From Plazaster borealis (Eukaryota; Echinodermata; Asteroidea; Forcipulatida; Labidiasteridae), in the NCBI GenBank assembly GCA_021014325.1, contig CM037474.1, positions 20,144,488 through 20,208,487 of the forward strand: 64,000 nucleotides of DNA. The letters are read 5' to 3'. The notes under the pieces are model-generated. The model did no database searches. It saw only the letters and a program-made list of their open reading frames with translations, and was not told the origin of the DNA. Within the stretch, counting starts at the first letter, position 1. Each line of letters starts with the position of its first letter. The translations under genes and the position numbers were made by a program. Shown here piece after piece: positions 58,901 to 64,000 of this stretch.

Positions 58901-61441
58901 ACAAGAGATCACTCATTCTACTTGCACAGGATTTGGTTTCGCTTTTGCCTGGTCCTCATGTATTCTTTGTTTAATATTTGCAGAACCTATTAATCATGTT
59001 AATTGCCAGAAACTAACAATATTATTTCAAAAATGAACAATACTATTTGTTTAGCCTTCGAGAAAGACTCTGCTAAGTGTCAGGCCATTAACTACTAAAT
59101 TTTACTGCATTTATACAGTAGGTCCTTTTGGTTGGTAAAGCAGTTTGCAACAACTAATTCTATTTTCTCAATTTTATTTCAGCTACACAATTGAAACCTT
59201 GTACAGAAAGAAGTTTAACTCACATTAGTTACAGCGAGAAAAAGTAACGTTGGCTCGACACCAACAGAAAATATCATTCTGAGAATTGTGGAGACTACCA
59301 GAGGTCGGATTCCAGAAGGCCTCCTCAACGTCAATATGGCGACCAGAGATGCTAGCATCAGAAACCATACCAGCATGGACAACCCATGGTCCAGCTCTGA
59401 AAAGGAAAGATGATCAAAATATGAGGGTCATGATGTTATAGTCCTCAAACAGTGTGCATACCAGTATGCATACTATGTAGGAACACTTCCTAATTGATGA
59501 AACCTTTTCATTCCTCAATTGATATCTACAAATGATATTTACATTTACTTACTGCAAAAAGAATGTTCCAATTGACAATATTTTTTACCACATCAGTGCG
59601 CTTTCAAATGCTAATTTCTTCACATGACAATTACACTTTTATCTTATTTTGACTGCCTGTAAGTTGTTTTCTTTTATCAATGGCCAAATAAATAATAATA
59701 ATGACAATGGAAAAACCAGTTCGTTTCACTTATTTTGCACCACATAAATTTGGTTCACACATGCCCCCACGTGGTCAAAAATACTATGACCTAAAAACGT
59801 CAGAGCAAACAGCCACTGACTCACATGTTAGCATGAGTGAAACTCGCCCCCGATTTATTGTAATTTATGGCTACATAAACTGCAATCAGATCAGGTGACA
59901 ATGGCTTGAGTTTCATAATTCGTTGCAGCTTTTACAAAGTAACATATCACTTTAAATATTTTTTTTTCCACACAATTTTAGTGACGTTTATATTTAGAAG
60001 GTATTCAATGATACCTTTCTTTCTGTCATGTATCAAGTCTTCAAACATCTTGGTTGCTTGATGTCAGTTTACAGTAATGTCATTCAGCCAAAATCGGATG
60101 AAACTGAATTTGTTTGTTTCCACAAAGTGACGGATTGTAGCCTAGTGCATGTGTTACTGCATGTGACATAACATGGTTTTGCATGCTATTAGTTTTCACA
60201 AAGTGATCGAATGAATCATGCCACAAAATGCAATGTTATGTGTGTTCCAAGAAGTGACACAATTCCCTGTACTATTACACATGGAGTATGTCACTTTATG
60301 AAAACTCAAAAACTGTGTGTACTGGTTTTTTTTCTTCCAAAGTGACGCTTTTGTGTGCTACTTGTTGACAGTTGCTTCCCTAAACAAATACATACAGTCA
60401 GGTGTTTTTTGTGATTTCAGCTTACTAACAATGTAAACATTTTTGATTTTCAACAATGAATAAAATATAAAGTGTCATTTTAAATCTTAACCAACGGTAA
60501 TCCGCATTATCACGAAACACGGTTTTTACCCCTGTTTGGTCTAATATGGCACTTTGTGAAAACTACCAGAAACTATTCAGTACTACTGTATTACTGACCT
60601 TTGGTACCAACATTGAATGGATAGAAGAAGGCAACGAGCATGTTGATGAAGACAGCCAGGTTAAAACACACAATGCTCCATTTACTCATATTACTACTGG
60701 CCAAGAACAGGATCGGTTGAGCTGTAAACAAACAAATAACAAGTAAAAAATAACATCAAATTTATTTCAAAGCGTCCTTGAAAAGTTCCACACAATTTGT
60801 TTGATATTTTTCTGTAAGTGAAAAAAAAACCACTTCCCAAAGAAACATACTTAGCAGCAATAGCAGGTGCAGCCGCAGAAAAAGGTAGCGGAAACCCCCA
60901 AGTTCCCTGAAGTTTGACAAAGCATATTACACTGAATATTATTTGGTTTTACCCTTACACTGATGTGTGTAAATCACTGTAAACTCAGTACTTTCCCGAG
61001 TCCTGTGAAAAAAAATCCACAGGCATATTATTCGGGTGGGATTCGAACCCACGACCTTTGCCATTCTAGAGCAGATGTCTCACCAACTAAACCAACTAAA
61101 CCACCGAGATTTACACACATCGGTGTAAGGGTAAAACCAAATAATATTCTTTATCCCGATGCAAATTTAAAATCTATCAAACATTGCACAGCAGCTGCCC
61201 CAAAACAACATTTTCAACAAGATCTCTCGTCTGAGATCCACAACACACCTCTGAGTTTCTTCTGCCATTTCATCTCCATAAACATATCCTCCGTCTTCTC
61301 AAAGAAGTCTGCCACCTTGCTACCCTGGTCATCCCTCTCTGCCGTCTGGAATACCTTGATCTTAGTCTCTGCAGTCAGATACTCACAAATCTGAGGTACT
61401 GGGAAGACTATCTGCTCCATTGTACGATCCTGTCTCACAAT
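40843..61441 (-). CDS. ITPR: Inositol 1,4,5-trisphosphate receptor, 3' part (11 coding exons, spliced)
   Basis: The product is a ligand-gated Ca2+ release channel of the endoplasmic reticulum, a tetramer opened by IP3. Coding pieces are 61441-61249, 60721-60599, 59396-59224, 58133-57969, 57242-57047, 54826-54749, 53935-53769, 52566-52401, 49208-49048, 43601-43440 and 40920-40843. All introns are GT-AG, and joining them gives one frame of 553 codons ending in TGA. Order of parts: cytosolic linker ([16 protein letters not shown]), S1-S5, luminal loop, pore GGGIGD, S6 ([13 protein letters not shown]), zinc-type linker (CFICG ... [13 protein letters not shown]), and coiled-coil tail ([11 protein letters not shown]). 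Full-length receptors are about 2700 residues, so this is roughly the last fifth; the IP3-binding core and most regulatory exons lie beyond 64000. Ryanodine receptors are excluded by the [11 protein letters not shown] linker and the IP3R-type tail. Introns are rich in SINEs and MITEs. Confidence 0.97.
41239..41478. mobile_element. Inverted-repeat element in the last ITPR intron
   Basis: The left arm CTACGGATATTTTTAAGGGA with CAAAGGTGAAAAAATA is matched in reverse by TATTTTTTCACCTATG with TCCCTTTAAAAGCTCCGTAG on the right. Between them TTTGTTCGAACAAAGATT, itself palindromic, occurs at 41302 and 41416. Non-coding. Confidence 0.7.
41512..41690 (-). mobile_element. tRNA-derived SINE family B
   Basis: The minus strand reads CTCGGTGGTCTAGTGGTAAG (A-box region), TAGAATGGCAAAGGTAGTGG and GGTTCGAATCCCACC (B box), then TGCCTGTGGATT and TTCACAGGACTTGAG. 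The tRNA-like part resembles a Glu-type tRNA but lacks a credible closed acceptor stem, and a second copy lies at 60934-61149. Not called as a functional tRNA. Confidence 0.7.
41962..42336. mobile_element. TTAA-flanked MITE family M1 with 36-bp palindrome
   Basis: TTAA followed by AGGCGTCGTACACGTTTGG on the left; CCAAACGTGTACGATGCC and TTTAA on the right. A perfect 36-bp palindrome (half AATAATAAAAACTTCTTG) is at 42123-42158. Lies in the last ITPR intron. Confidence 0.85.
42337..42860. other. Intronic interval without recognised feature
   Basis: AT-rich. The plus-strand 101-codon ORF at 42559-42864 has no recognisable domain and is antisense to ITPR. Confidence 0.4.
42861..42965 (-). repeat. 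Retroposon tail fragment
   Basis: TTAATAATAATAACTCAC followed by ATACAGCGCCTTGTAAGCG on plus. Reversed, this is a GCGCTGTATAAAA-type 3' end with an ATT-rich tail, as at 54300. Confidence 0.5.
43060..43202 (-). repeat. SINE family C 5' fragment next to the splice-donor repeat
   Basis: The plus strand reads AGTGTCTTGCTGAAGGACAC, AAACCCACACTCTGG and GACCGCTTGGCC, the reverse of the tRNA-like head of family C (compare 48300-48400 and 56890-57005). It ends exactly where the 98-bp direct repeats begin. Confidence 0.65.
43203..43479. repeat. 98-bp direct repeat, triplicating an ITPR exon-intron boundary
   Basis: Units start at TGACATTCAATGTCAATGC at 43203, 43301 and 43399. Two are complete and the third, which contains the real exon end, matches for 81 bp. 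Each unit carries the minus-strand exon tail coding [10 protein letters not shown]?DQ and the donor CAG|GTGGGTTTAGGG (|GTGGGTCTAGGG in the most distal unit). Residue ? is K in the real exon, Y in the middle copy and E in the distal copy. Confidence 0.95.
43440..43601 (-). CDS. ITPR: ITPR penultimate exon: coiled-coil segment
   Basis: 54 codons, phase 0 at both ends, acceptor TTTTCAG and donor CAG|GTGGGT. It starts [20 protein letters not shown], matching the [13 protein letters not shown] block of IP3 receptors, and continues into a heptad-rich helix ([20 protein letters not shown]) ending NQLRELKDQ. Its last 40 nt and its donor lie in a 98-bp unit repeated twice more downstream in the transcript (43203-43398). 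Read-through past the donor would add about 26 residues and then stop. Confidence 0.95.
43741..43916. mobile_element. MITE with ATAGACCTTATGCA termini
   Basis: The left end TATAGACCTTATGCACATGA and the right end ATGACGTCAATGCATAAGGTCTAT form an inverted repeat. The interior is CpG-richer (GTAGGGCGCCCTCGCC, AAAATGGCCGCTGG). A related, interrupted copy lies at 57455-57835. Confidence 0.75.
43951..44028. repeat. 19-bp tandem repeat, 4 copies
   Basis: CTTAGTAACCATAACCCTC repeated four times with few changes. Confidence 0.85.
44268..44455 (+). repeat. Degenerate SINE family C 3' half
   Basis: CAGCACCATGTAAACCACTACAAGGTGC and the tail with GATAAAGCACTACATAAAAAC followed by TATTAATACTATTATTG parallel the 45880-46035 copy. 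Confidence 0.55.
44990..45530 (+). promoter_or_regulatory. CpG-richer, promoter-like block inside an ITPR intron
   Basis: A local rise in CpG against AT-rich surroundings. It contains GAGCATGCGCAGAAACG (close to the NRF1 site GCGCATGCGC), an ATTGG (inverted CCAAT) near 45285 and GTGACATCATGAG (CRE/AP-1-like) near 45412. On the plus strand it ends in AGCGTGAG|GTAAGGGAC near 45521, which looks like a 5' exon and donor. No downstream exon on plus was found, so this is a possible antisense or alternative promoter, not an established one. Confidence 0.3.
45661..46035 (+). mobile_element. tRNA-derived SINE family C
   Basis: Begins inside the tRNA-like head (CTGATCAGCAGAGTTTGGG, B box GGTTCAAGTCCCGG). 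The body has CCATTACATGGTGCTATG, and the tail AAAGCGCTATATAAGAACTC ends in ATTATTATTATT. A box missing, so 5'-truncated. Confidence 0.8.
46156..46491. mobile_element. TTAA-flanked MITE family M1
   Basis: TTAA then AGGAATCGTACACGTTTGG on the left; ACCAAGCGTGTACAGTGCC with a mutated TTCAA on the right. Interior shared with the other M1 copies. Confidence 0.8.
46479..46745 (+). repeat. 133-bp tandem duplication including the MITE edge
   Basis: Two almost identical copies starting TACAGTGCCTTCAAGTCTCG (about 46479 and 46612). Each includes the last bases of the M1 element, so the duplication happened after insertion. A reading frame crosses both ([20 protein letters not shown] at its end, stop near 46769). 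I do not recognise it; a retroelement remnant is possible. Confidence 0.85.
46746..47636. other. Intronic interval without recognised feature
   Basis: The 159-codon plus-strand ORF at 46935-47414 is the longest outside the arrays but shows no domain, is Ser/Leu/Ile-rich in step with AT composition, and is antisense to an ITPR intron. Not called. Confidence 0.4.
47637..47842. mobile_element. Foldback element with a 28-bp perfect stem
   Basis: 47715-47742 and 47772-47799 are perfect reverse complements (arm GCTAGGTGGCAGCAGACTTA plus 8 more), separated by 29 nt. Weaker complementarity extends outward (GTTTTGGTGGCTGTAACCAAT against the reverse of GATTACGACCGCCAAAACG). Non-coding. Confidence 0.8.
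48060..48410 (-). mobile_element. tRNA-derived SINE family C, near full length
   Basis: The minus strand starts GTCGTGGCCGAGCGATT (A box), has GGTTCGAATCCCGGTC (B box), then CTTGTGTCCTTGAGCAAG. It ends in GCGCTATATAAGAGTTAAT plus an ATTATTATT tail. The mid-body differs from the 45.7 and 53.1 kb copies, so it is a separate subfamily. The tRNA-like head suggests a Leu/Ser-type source. Confidence 0.85.
48715..49015 (+). mobile_element. tRNA-derived SINE family A with its conserved 5' neighbour
   Basis: GTTTATCATTTGATATTTG, CCTTAAGGTGATCCCTCTCC, then the tRNA-like core AGATAGCTCAGTTGGTAGAG (A box) and GGTTCAAATCCCGC (B box), then TTCTTTGTTCAACCCC. The anticodon-arm region CCAGCACGTTGAACCGG is tRNA-like but not a regular 5-bp stem with 7-nt loop. 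It lies about 35 bp from the ITPR exon at 49048. Confidence 0.8.
49048..49208 (-). CDS. ITPR: ITPR exon: zinc-type linker domain after S6
   Basis: 161 nt entered with 2 nt completing a Gly codon, acceptor TTACAG, donor AAG|GTATGC. It encodes [17 protein letters not shown] and [20 protein letters not shown] then [16 protein letters not shown]. The two His of EEHFKDEH pair with CFIC from the previous exon to form the conserved zinc-binding linker that couples cytosolic domains to S6. A family A SINE ends about 35 bp beyond the donor. Confidence 0.96.
49257..49470. mobile_element. MITE with TATAGACCCATTGCA termini and about 85-bp arms
   Basis: The left end TATAGACCCATTGCATAACG and the right end CTTGTGCAATGGGTCTATA are inverted. 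Complementarity continues through TCTCCTGTCCGCCATTTTGG against CCAATATGGCGGACAGGAGA and CAAAACGTGCACAAAAGGAT against ATCCTTTTGTCCACGTTTTG. It sits 49 bp upstream of the exon ending at 49208 (in the transcript). Confidence 0.85.
49471..50608. other. Intronic interval without recognised feature
   Basis: Short ORFs only. No exon of ITPR is missing here, because 52401-52566 and 49048-49208 join directly. Confidence 0.45.
50609..50938. mobile_element. TTAA-flanked MITE family M2
   Basis: TTAA then AGGGAGTGTACAACATTGG on the left; CTACCAATGTTGTCCTTG and CTTTAA on the right. Best-preserved M2 copy in the window. Confidence 0.8.
51069..51448. mobile_element. TTAA-flanked MITE family M4, source-like copy of the 60-bp unit
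   Basis: TTAA then AGGTATTATAAAGGATTGG on the left; CCAATCCTGTATAATACC and TTTAA on the right. Near its right end 51325-51400 (GAAATATTTCACAG, AGTATGAACTCCATATTCAG, AGCTTTCAGAC) matches the unit tandemly repeated at 5036-5190 and 28141-29370. Confidence 0.85.
51449..51944. other. Intronic interval without recognised feature
   Basis: AT-rich. No feature recognised. Confidence 0.4.
51945..52350 (+). mobile_element. SINE family A: truncated copy followed by a fuller copy
   Basis: 51951-52005 repeats the B-box half and tail of the 48.9 kb copy (GGTCGTTGGTTCAAATCCCG and TTCTTTGTTCAACCCCAAAT). 52025-52310 then repeats the whole 5' neighbour plus tRNA-like core (AGATAGCTCAGTTGGTAGAG, GGTTCAAATCCCGA). 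The second copy ends about 50-90 bp from the donor of the S6 exon. Confidence 0.75.
52401..52566 (-). CDS. ITPR: ITPR exon: S6 and start of the linker
   Basis: 166 nt, acceptor TTACCCAG and donor TGTG|GTAAGG. It encodes [16 protein letters not shown], the pore-lining S6 helix ([18 protein letters not shown]), [16 protein letters not shown] and the first zinc-ligand pair CFIC. The hydrophobic gate region NLIFGVI is as in other IP3 receptors. The next intron (49209-52400) carries a SINE close behind the donor. Confidence 0.97.
52620..52850 (+). repeat. Penelope-like 3' tail fragment
   Basis: GTCTCCTTCATTGTTCATCC ... CAACTTGACTGCTTCTGT matches 14140-14215 in the tail of the Penelope-like remnant. 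A TATGTGCGCTTATAAGAC end with ATT follows near 52810-52845. Confidence 0.5.
53135..53575 (+). mobile_element. tRNA-derived SINE family C, near full length
   Basis: GTCGTGGCCGACGGATAAG (A box), CTCAAGCTCTGGTGTTTC, GGTTCGAGTCCCGGTC (B box), then ACACTTGTGTCCTTAAGCAA. The body has CCATTACATGGTGCTATG, and the tail GGATATGTGCGCTAAATAAG ends in ATTATTATTAT. Confidence 0.87.
53576..53745 (+). repeat. SINE family C, 5'-truncated, tandem to the previous copy
   Basis: Starts in the body (CACAGCACCTTGTGAACC) and ends AAAGCGCTATATAAGAACTC plus ATTATTATTATTAT. Its tail subtype (CGCTATATAAGAAC) is that of 45661-46035, not that of its immediate neighbour. It ends about 25 bp from the pore exon donor. Confidence 0.82.
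53769..53935 (-). CDS. ITPR: ITPR exon: pore helix and selectivity filter
   Basis: 167 nt, acceptor TTTTGTAG, donor AAG|GTAATA. It encodes the end of the luminal loop ([20 protein letters not shown]), the conserved [15 protein letters not shown] pore helix, then the filter GGGIGD followed by FLRSPSAK. Vertebrate IP3 receptors carry GGGVGD, and Ile at this site is the ryanodine-receptor form, so conductance could differ; that is an inference. The exon can also join the 57047-57242 exon in frame if the small exon between is skipped. Confidence 0.97.
54290..54640 (-). pseudogene. Non-LTR retrotransposon (LINE) 3' fragment
   Basis: The minus-strand frame 54627-54415 reads [60 protein letters not shown] and TFLFNA then stop. 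The GDRAF...LWN.LP..I......FK...KT.LF pattern is a well-known C-terminus of LINE reverse-transcriptase proteins. A short 3' UTR follows with CAGCGCTATAC and CACTCTATAAAAGCCAG and an ATTATT-type tail on that strand. No upstream RT domain, so 5'-truncated. It lies in an ITPR intron in the sense orientation. Confidence 0.75.
54749..54826 (-). CDS. ITPR: ITPR small exon: luminal loop
   Basis: 78 nt, acceptor ATCCAG, donor CAAG|GTAAAA. It encodes [20 protein letters not shown] and GTDPQ, with two Cys that probably form a luminal disulphide and one NGT glycosylation sequon. This S5-pore loop is the most variable part of the membrane domain. Length is a multiple of 3 and both junctions are phase 1, so it could act as a cassette exon without breaking the frame. 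Confidence 0.85.
55490..55665 (-). repeat. Fragment of the 60-bp-unit MITE family
   Basis: AAAAAGTTCATACCAGTATC and AACCTCAAGAAACATG resemble one unit of the 28 kb array. The adjoining GCCCCAAATCACCGCC resembles, in reverse, 4950-4965. Confidence 0.5.
55838..55925 (-). repeat. Retroposon tail fragment
   Basis: ATAATAATAATAATATTAAA followed by ATATAGCGCCAAATC and CCATGGTGCTTAAAGAG, read in reverse, is another GGCGCTATAT-type 3' end. Confidence 0.55.
56298..56576. mobile_element. Short element with 17-18-bp termini
   Basis: AGGGAGCATCTCAAAAG (56299-56315) is inverted as CTTTTGAGATGCTCCCT (56559-56575). The ends are flanked by TTT|TA and TA|ATT. Interior CpG-richer. The plus-strand 96-codon ORF overlapping it has no domain. 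Confidence 0.65.
56618..57013 (-). mobile_element. tRNA-derived SINE family C, near full length
   Basis: On plus: ATAATAATAATAATAATAAC, then TATATAGCGCTTTATC (tail), TTACGTCCCACCGAAGGAC (body), CGAACCCACACTCTGC (reverse B box) and GACCGCTCGGCCACGACACG (reverse A box). It ends 34 bp before the S5 exon donor at 57047. Confidence 0.87.
57047..57242 (-). CDS. ITPR: ITPR exon: S4-S5 linker and S5
   Basis: 196 nt, acceptor TTAG, donor ACAG|GTAAGC. It encodes [24 protein letters not shown], then S5 ([20 protein letters not shown]) and the start of the luminal loop with an NRT sequon. The Gly that IP3 receptors have in TRNGRS (and ryanodine receptors in the equivalent HNGKQ) is Trp here (codon TGG). 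The reading frame is otherwise clean. Confidence 0.96.
57455..57835. mobile_element. ATAGACC-type MITE interrupted by a second TIR element
   Basis: The outer ends AACCTTATACACATGATGTC and GATGACGTCAATGCTCAGGT, with GGGCGCCCTCAGTTAGAGGT, match the 43741-43916 element. Inside, TATTGAGAGAGTTGCGACA (57492-57510) is inverted as TGTCGCAACTCTCTCAATA (57662-57680), marking a nested element. GATGTCAT occurs on both sides of the nested part. Confidence 0.65.
57969..58133 (-). CDS. ITPR: ITPR exon: S3 end and S4
   Basis: 165 nt, phase 0 at both ends, acceptor CCTCCAG, donor TTG|GTGAGT. It encodes [34 protein letters not shown] and the hydrophobic [26 protein letters not shown] and VHEFFYSLL are diagnostic IP3 receptor blocks, and they are retained as FLGNCG and VHEFFYSLL. 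Confidence 0.96.
58134..59040. other. ITPR intron interval without recognised feature
   Basis: Short ORFs only. No repeats recognised. Confidence 0.4.
59041..59175 (+). repeat. Penelope-like 3' end fragment
   Basis: GAGAAAGACTCTGCTAAGTG ... GTCCTTTTGGTTGGTAAAGC ... CAACAACTAATTCTATTTTC matches 14260-14370. It ends about 50 bp from the donor of the exon at 59224. Confidence 0.65.
59224..59396 (-). CDS. ITPR: ITPR exon: S2 and S3 start
   Basis: 173 nt, entered with 2 nt, acceptor TTTTCAG, donor AAT|GTGAGT. It encodes [40 protein letters not shown] and [18 protein letters not shown]. The STILR.IFSVG..PTL.FL block is highly conserved in the family. It joins the next exon as TN|ILTK, where vertebrates have NVCNK. 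Confidence 0.95.
59397..60598. other. ITPR intron interval without recognised feature
   Basis: AT-rich. The recurring phrase CACAAAGTGA near 60120-60300 may be a degenerate repeat. No exon is missing between the S1 and S2 exons. Confidence 0.4.
60599..60721 (-). CDS. ITPR: ITPR exon: S1
   Basis: 123 nt, acceptor GTTTACAG, donor AAAG|GTCAGT. It encodes [20 protein letters not shown] followed by the S1 helix [15 protein letters not shown] and NVGTK. It begins mid-codon after KKLR of the upstream exon, giving KKLRAQPIL, the usual IP3 receptor joint. Luminal side follows S1. Confidence 0.96.
60934..61149 (-). mobile_element. 42-bp inverted-repeat element enclosing a tRNA-like (SINE family B) core
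   Basis: 60934-60975 and 61108-61149 are reverse complements over 42 bp with one mismatch (arm ends GAATATTATTTGGTTTTACC). Between them, on the minus strand, lie GGTGGTTTAGTTGG (A-box-like, partly duplicated), GAATGGCAAAGGTCGTGG, GGTTCGAATCCCACC (B box) and TTCACAGGACTCGGG. The family B copy at 41512 has the core without these arms. The element lies 100 bp from the ITPR exon at 61249. Confidence 0.85.
61249..61441 (-). CDS. ITPR: ITPR exon: cytosolic linker before S1 (first exon visible)
   Basis: 193 nt, acceptor CATCCTAG, donor AGAG|GTGTGT. It encodes [60 protein letters not shown] and [18 protein letters not shown] and ERDDQGSK match the conserved stretch just before the membrane domain. 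A 42-bp inverted repeat element lies 100 bp past the donor, and a 45-bp minisatellite starts within 20-30 bp upstream of the acceptor. Confidence 0.96.
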
Positions 61442-61458
61442 CTAGGATGGAGAAGAAT

Positions 61459-63632
61459 AAAAATCATTTAGAATCTAGTATGGTTTGTGGTAACATTTAC
61501 AAGATGAAAATCATTTATAATCTTGTATGGTTTGTGAACATTTATAAGATATCATTTATAATTAAGTAAGGTTCGTGAACATTGATAAGATGCAAATCAT
61601 TTATAATCTAGTATGGTTTGTGAACATTTACAAGATGCAAAACATTTATAATCTTGTATGGTTTGTGAACATTTACAAGATGCAAATCATTTATAATCTA
61701 GTTTGGTTTGTGGTAACATTTACAAGATGAAAATCATTTATAATCTTGTACGGTTTGTGGTAACATTTACAAGATGAAAATCATTTATAATCTAGTATGG
61801 TTTATGAACATTTACAAGATGAAAATCATTTATAATCGAGTATGGTTTGTGAACATTTACAAGATGCAAAACATTTATAATCGAGTATGGTTTGTGAACA
61901 TTTACAAGATGAAAATCATTTATAATTAAGTAAGGTTCGCGAACTTTTATAAGATGAAAATCATTTATAATCTAGTATGGTTTGTGAACATTTACAAGAT
62001 GAAAAACATTTATAATCTAGTATGGTTTGTGGTAACATTTACAAGATGAAAAACATTTATAATCGAGTATGGTTTGTGAACATTTACAAGATGAAAATCA
62101 TTTATAATTAAGTAAGTTTCGCGAACTTTTATAAGATGAAAATCATTTATAATCTAGTATGGTTTGTGAACATTTACAAGATGAAAATCAGTTATAATCT
62201 AGTATGGTTTGTGAACATTTATTAGATGAAAATCATTTATAATCTAGTATGGTTCGTGAACATTTACAAGATGAAAATCGTTTATAATCTAGTATGGTTT
62301 GTGAACATTTACAACATGAAAATCATTTAAAATCTAGTATGGCTCGTGAACATTTACAAGATGAAAATCATTAATAATCTTGTATGGTTTGTGAACATTT
62401 ACAAGATGAAAATCATTTATAATCTTGTATGGTTCGTGAACATTTATAAGACGAAAATCATTTATAATCTTTTATGGTTCGTGAACATTTATAAGATGAA
62501 AATCATTTATAATCTAGTATGGTATGCGAACATTTATAAGATGGAAATCATTTATAATCTAGAATGGTTTGTGAACATTTATAAGATGGAAATCATTTAT
62601 AATCTAGTATGGTTTGTGAACATTTATAAGATGGAAATCATTTATAATTTAGTAAGGTTCGTGAACATTTATAAGATGAAAATCATTTATAATCTAGTGT
62701 GGTTTGTGAACATTTAAAAGATGCAAATCATTTATAATCTAGTATGGTTTGTGAACATTTATAAGATGAAAATCATTTATAATCTAGTATGGTTTGTGAC
62801 CATTTATAAGATGAAAATCATTTATGATCTAGTTGGGTTCGTGAACATTTATAAGATGAAAATCATTTATAATCTAGTATGGTTTGTGAACATTTATAAG
62901 ACGAAAATCATTTATAATCTTTTATGGTCCGTGAACATTTATAAGATGGAAATCATTTATAATCTTGTATGGTTTGTGAACATTTACAAGATGAAAATCA
63001 TTTATAATCTTGTTTGGTTTGTGAACATTTACAAGATGGAAATCATTTATAATCTTGTATGGTTCGTGAACATTTATAAGATGGAAATCATTTATAATCT
63101 AGTATGGTTCGTGAACATTTACAAGATGAAAATCATTTATAATCTTGTATGGTTTGTGAACATTTACAAGATGGAAATCATTTAAATCTAGTACGGTTTG
63201 TGAACATTTACAAGATGAAAATCATTTATAATCTAGTATGGTTCGTGAACATTTATAAGTTGGAAATCATTTAAATCTAGTTGGGTTCGTGAACATTTAC
63301 CAGATGGAAATCATTTATAATCTAGTATGGTTTGAGAACATTTACAAGATGAAAATCATTTATAATCTTGTATGGTTCGTGAACATTTATAAGACGAAAA
63401 TCATTTATAATCTTTTATGGTTCGTGAACATTTATAAGATGGAAATCATTTATAATCTTGTATGGTTTGTGAACATTTACAAGATGAAAATCATTTATAA
63501 TCTTGTATGGTTCGTGAACATTTATAAGATGGAAATCATTTATAATCTTGTATGGTTTGTGAACATTTATAAGATGGAAATCATTTATAATCTTGTATGG
63601 TTTGTGAACATTTATAAGATGATAATCAGACA
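61459..63632 (+). repeat. 45-bp intronic minisatellite, about 47 copies
   Basis: The unit is ATGGTTTGTGAACATTTACA, AGATGAAAATCATTTATAAT and CTAGT, with frequent TTATAAG, TGGAA and CTTGT variants. Because 45 is a multiple of 3, plus-strand ORFs of 116-154 codons appear (15-residue cycle FVNIYKMKIIYNLVW), two of them in one frame separated by a single stop. Several short indels (61540-62110) shift the period. The array starts within about 20 bp of the ITPR acceptor at 61441. Confidence 0.95.
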
Positions 63633-64000
63633 ATGTTAAACAGGGTTCTACCTGGATTTTTCAAAAATGTTGGGCATTCTGGACCCAAATTGTTGGATGT
63701 TTGGTCGAAGCACGCTGAATTGAAACAAGGTCTTCGGAACGATTACTACACTTGGTGTTTATCTTGGTTTTAAAAGCCCTACTGTGCAATCTGGAGCATT
63801 CTATTTGGTTTTCTCTTGATGTTTTTTGTGAAAAACTTTGTATTTTTTAAAATTATTTTTTGGGCATATTGGCACGCAAATCGCGCATATCGGTCCGATA
63901 CGCTAGCTTGTGCATGGGGACAACCTCGATAAATAAATGCTACTGGCATAAATTTCGACACAAGGCTTGGTTTTTAGAAACTGGTAGTTGTTACCAGAAA
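63633..64000. other. ITPR intron, no exon recognised
   Basis: No sequence matching the next upstream ITPR exon was seen on the minus strand. Confidence 0.45.

Noticed and set aside
62346..63639. FVNIYKMKIIYNLVW repeat protein
   Set aside because: It is the in-frame reading of a 45-bp intronic array, antisense to ITPR, with stops and shifts between blocks.

Overview
The window is eukaryotic, probably from an echinoderm and perhaps a sea star. It is AT-rich by eye, has no compact operons, carries canonical GT-AG introns, and is packed with minisatellites, tRNA-derived SINEs and short inverted-repeat elements. The taxon is an inference: the ion-channel gene is metazoan beyond doubt, while the sea-star guess rests on my memory of asteroid sequences carrying elements like the TTAA-flanked family seen here.

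One real gene is visible, the 3' part of an inositol 1,4,5-trisphosphate receptor (ITPR) on the minus strand from 61441 down to 40843. Eleven coding exons can be read with exact GT-AG boundaries. Their lengths (193, 123, 173, 165, 196, 78, 167, 166, 161, 162 and 78 nt) keep one frame of 553 residues through to a stop. They encode the end of the cytosolic linker, membrane segments S1-S6, the pore with filter GGGIGD, the zinc-binding CxxC...H-H linker and the C-terminal coiled coil. The 5' exons lie beyond 64000.

Region by region: 1-13.3 kb is gene-free, with a G-rich 14-bp minisatellite, a 130-bp array, TTAA-flanked MITEs and telomere-like CCCTAA tracts. 13.3-14.4 kb holds a foldback element with a 6-bp target duplication, and a Penelope-like retroelement 3' remnant. 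14.8-16.3, 19.1-19.3 and 20.2-21.4 kb are 29-, 32- and 23-bp minisatellites. 22-25 kb has a TA-flanked near-palindromic MITE and one TTAA MITE nested in another. 28.1-29.4 kb is a 60-bp array whose unit matches the subterminal part of an intact TTAA MITE at 51 kb. 31.8-34.5 kb has 36-bp and about 88-bp arrays plus SINEs. 34.9-40.4 kb is mostly unremarkable. 40.4-61.4 kb is the ITPR gene, its introns crowded with at least three SINE families, several MITEs and a LINE fragment. 61.5-63.6 kb is a 45-bp intronic minisatellite.

The points most worth a second look are a 98-bp direct repeat that triplicates the last 40 nt and the splice donor of the penultimate ITPR exon, a 42-bp inverted-repeat element enclosing a tRNA-like core 100 bp from another ITPR exon, the MITE-to-satellite link, and a Gly-to-Trp change in the S4-S5 linker. 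No CRISPR, rRNA or convincing functional tRNA gene was seen, and the long ORFs inside minisatellites are artefacts of repeat periodicity.
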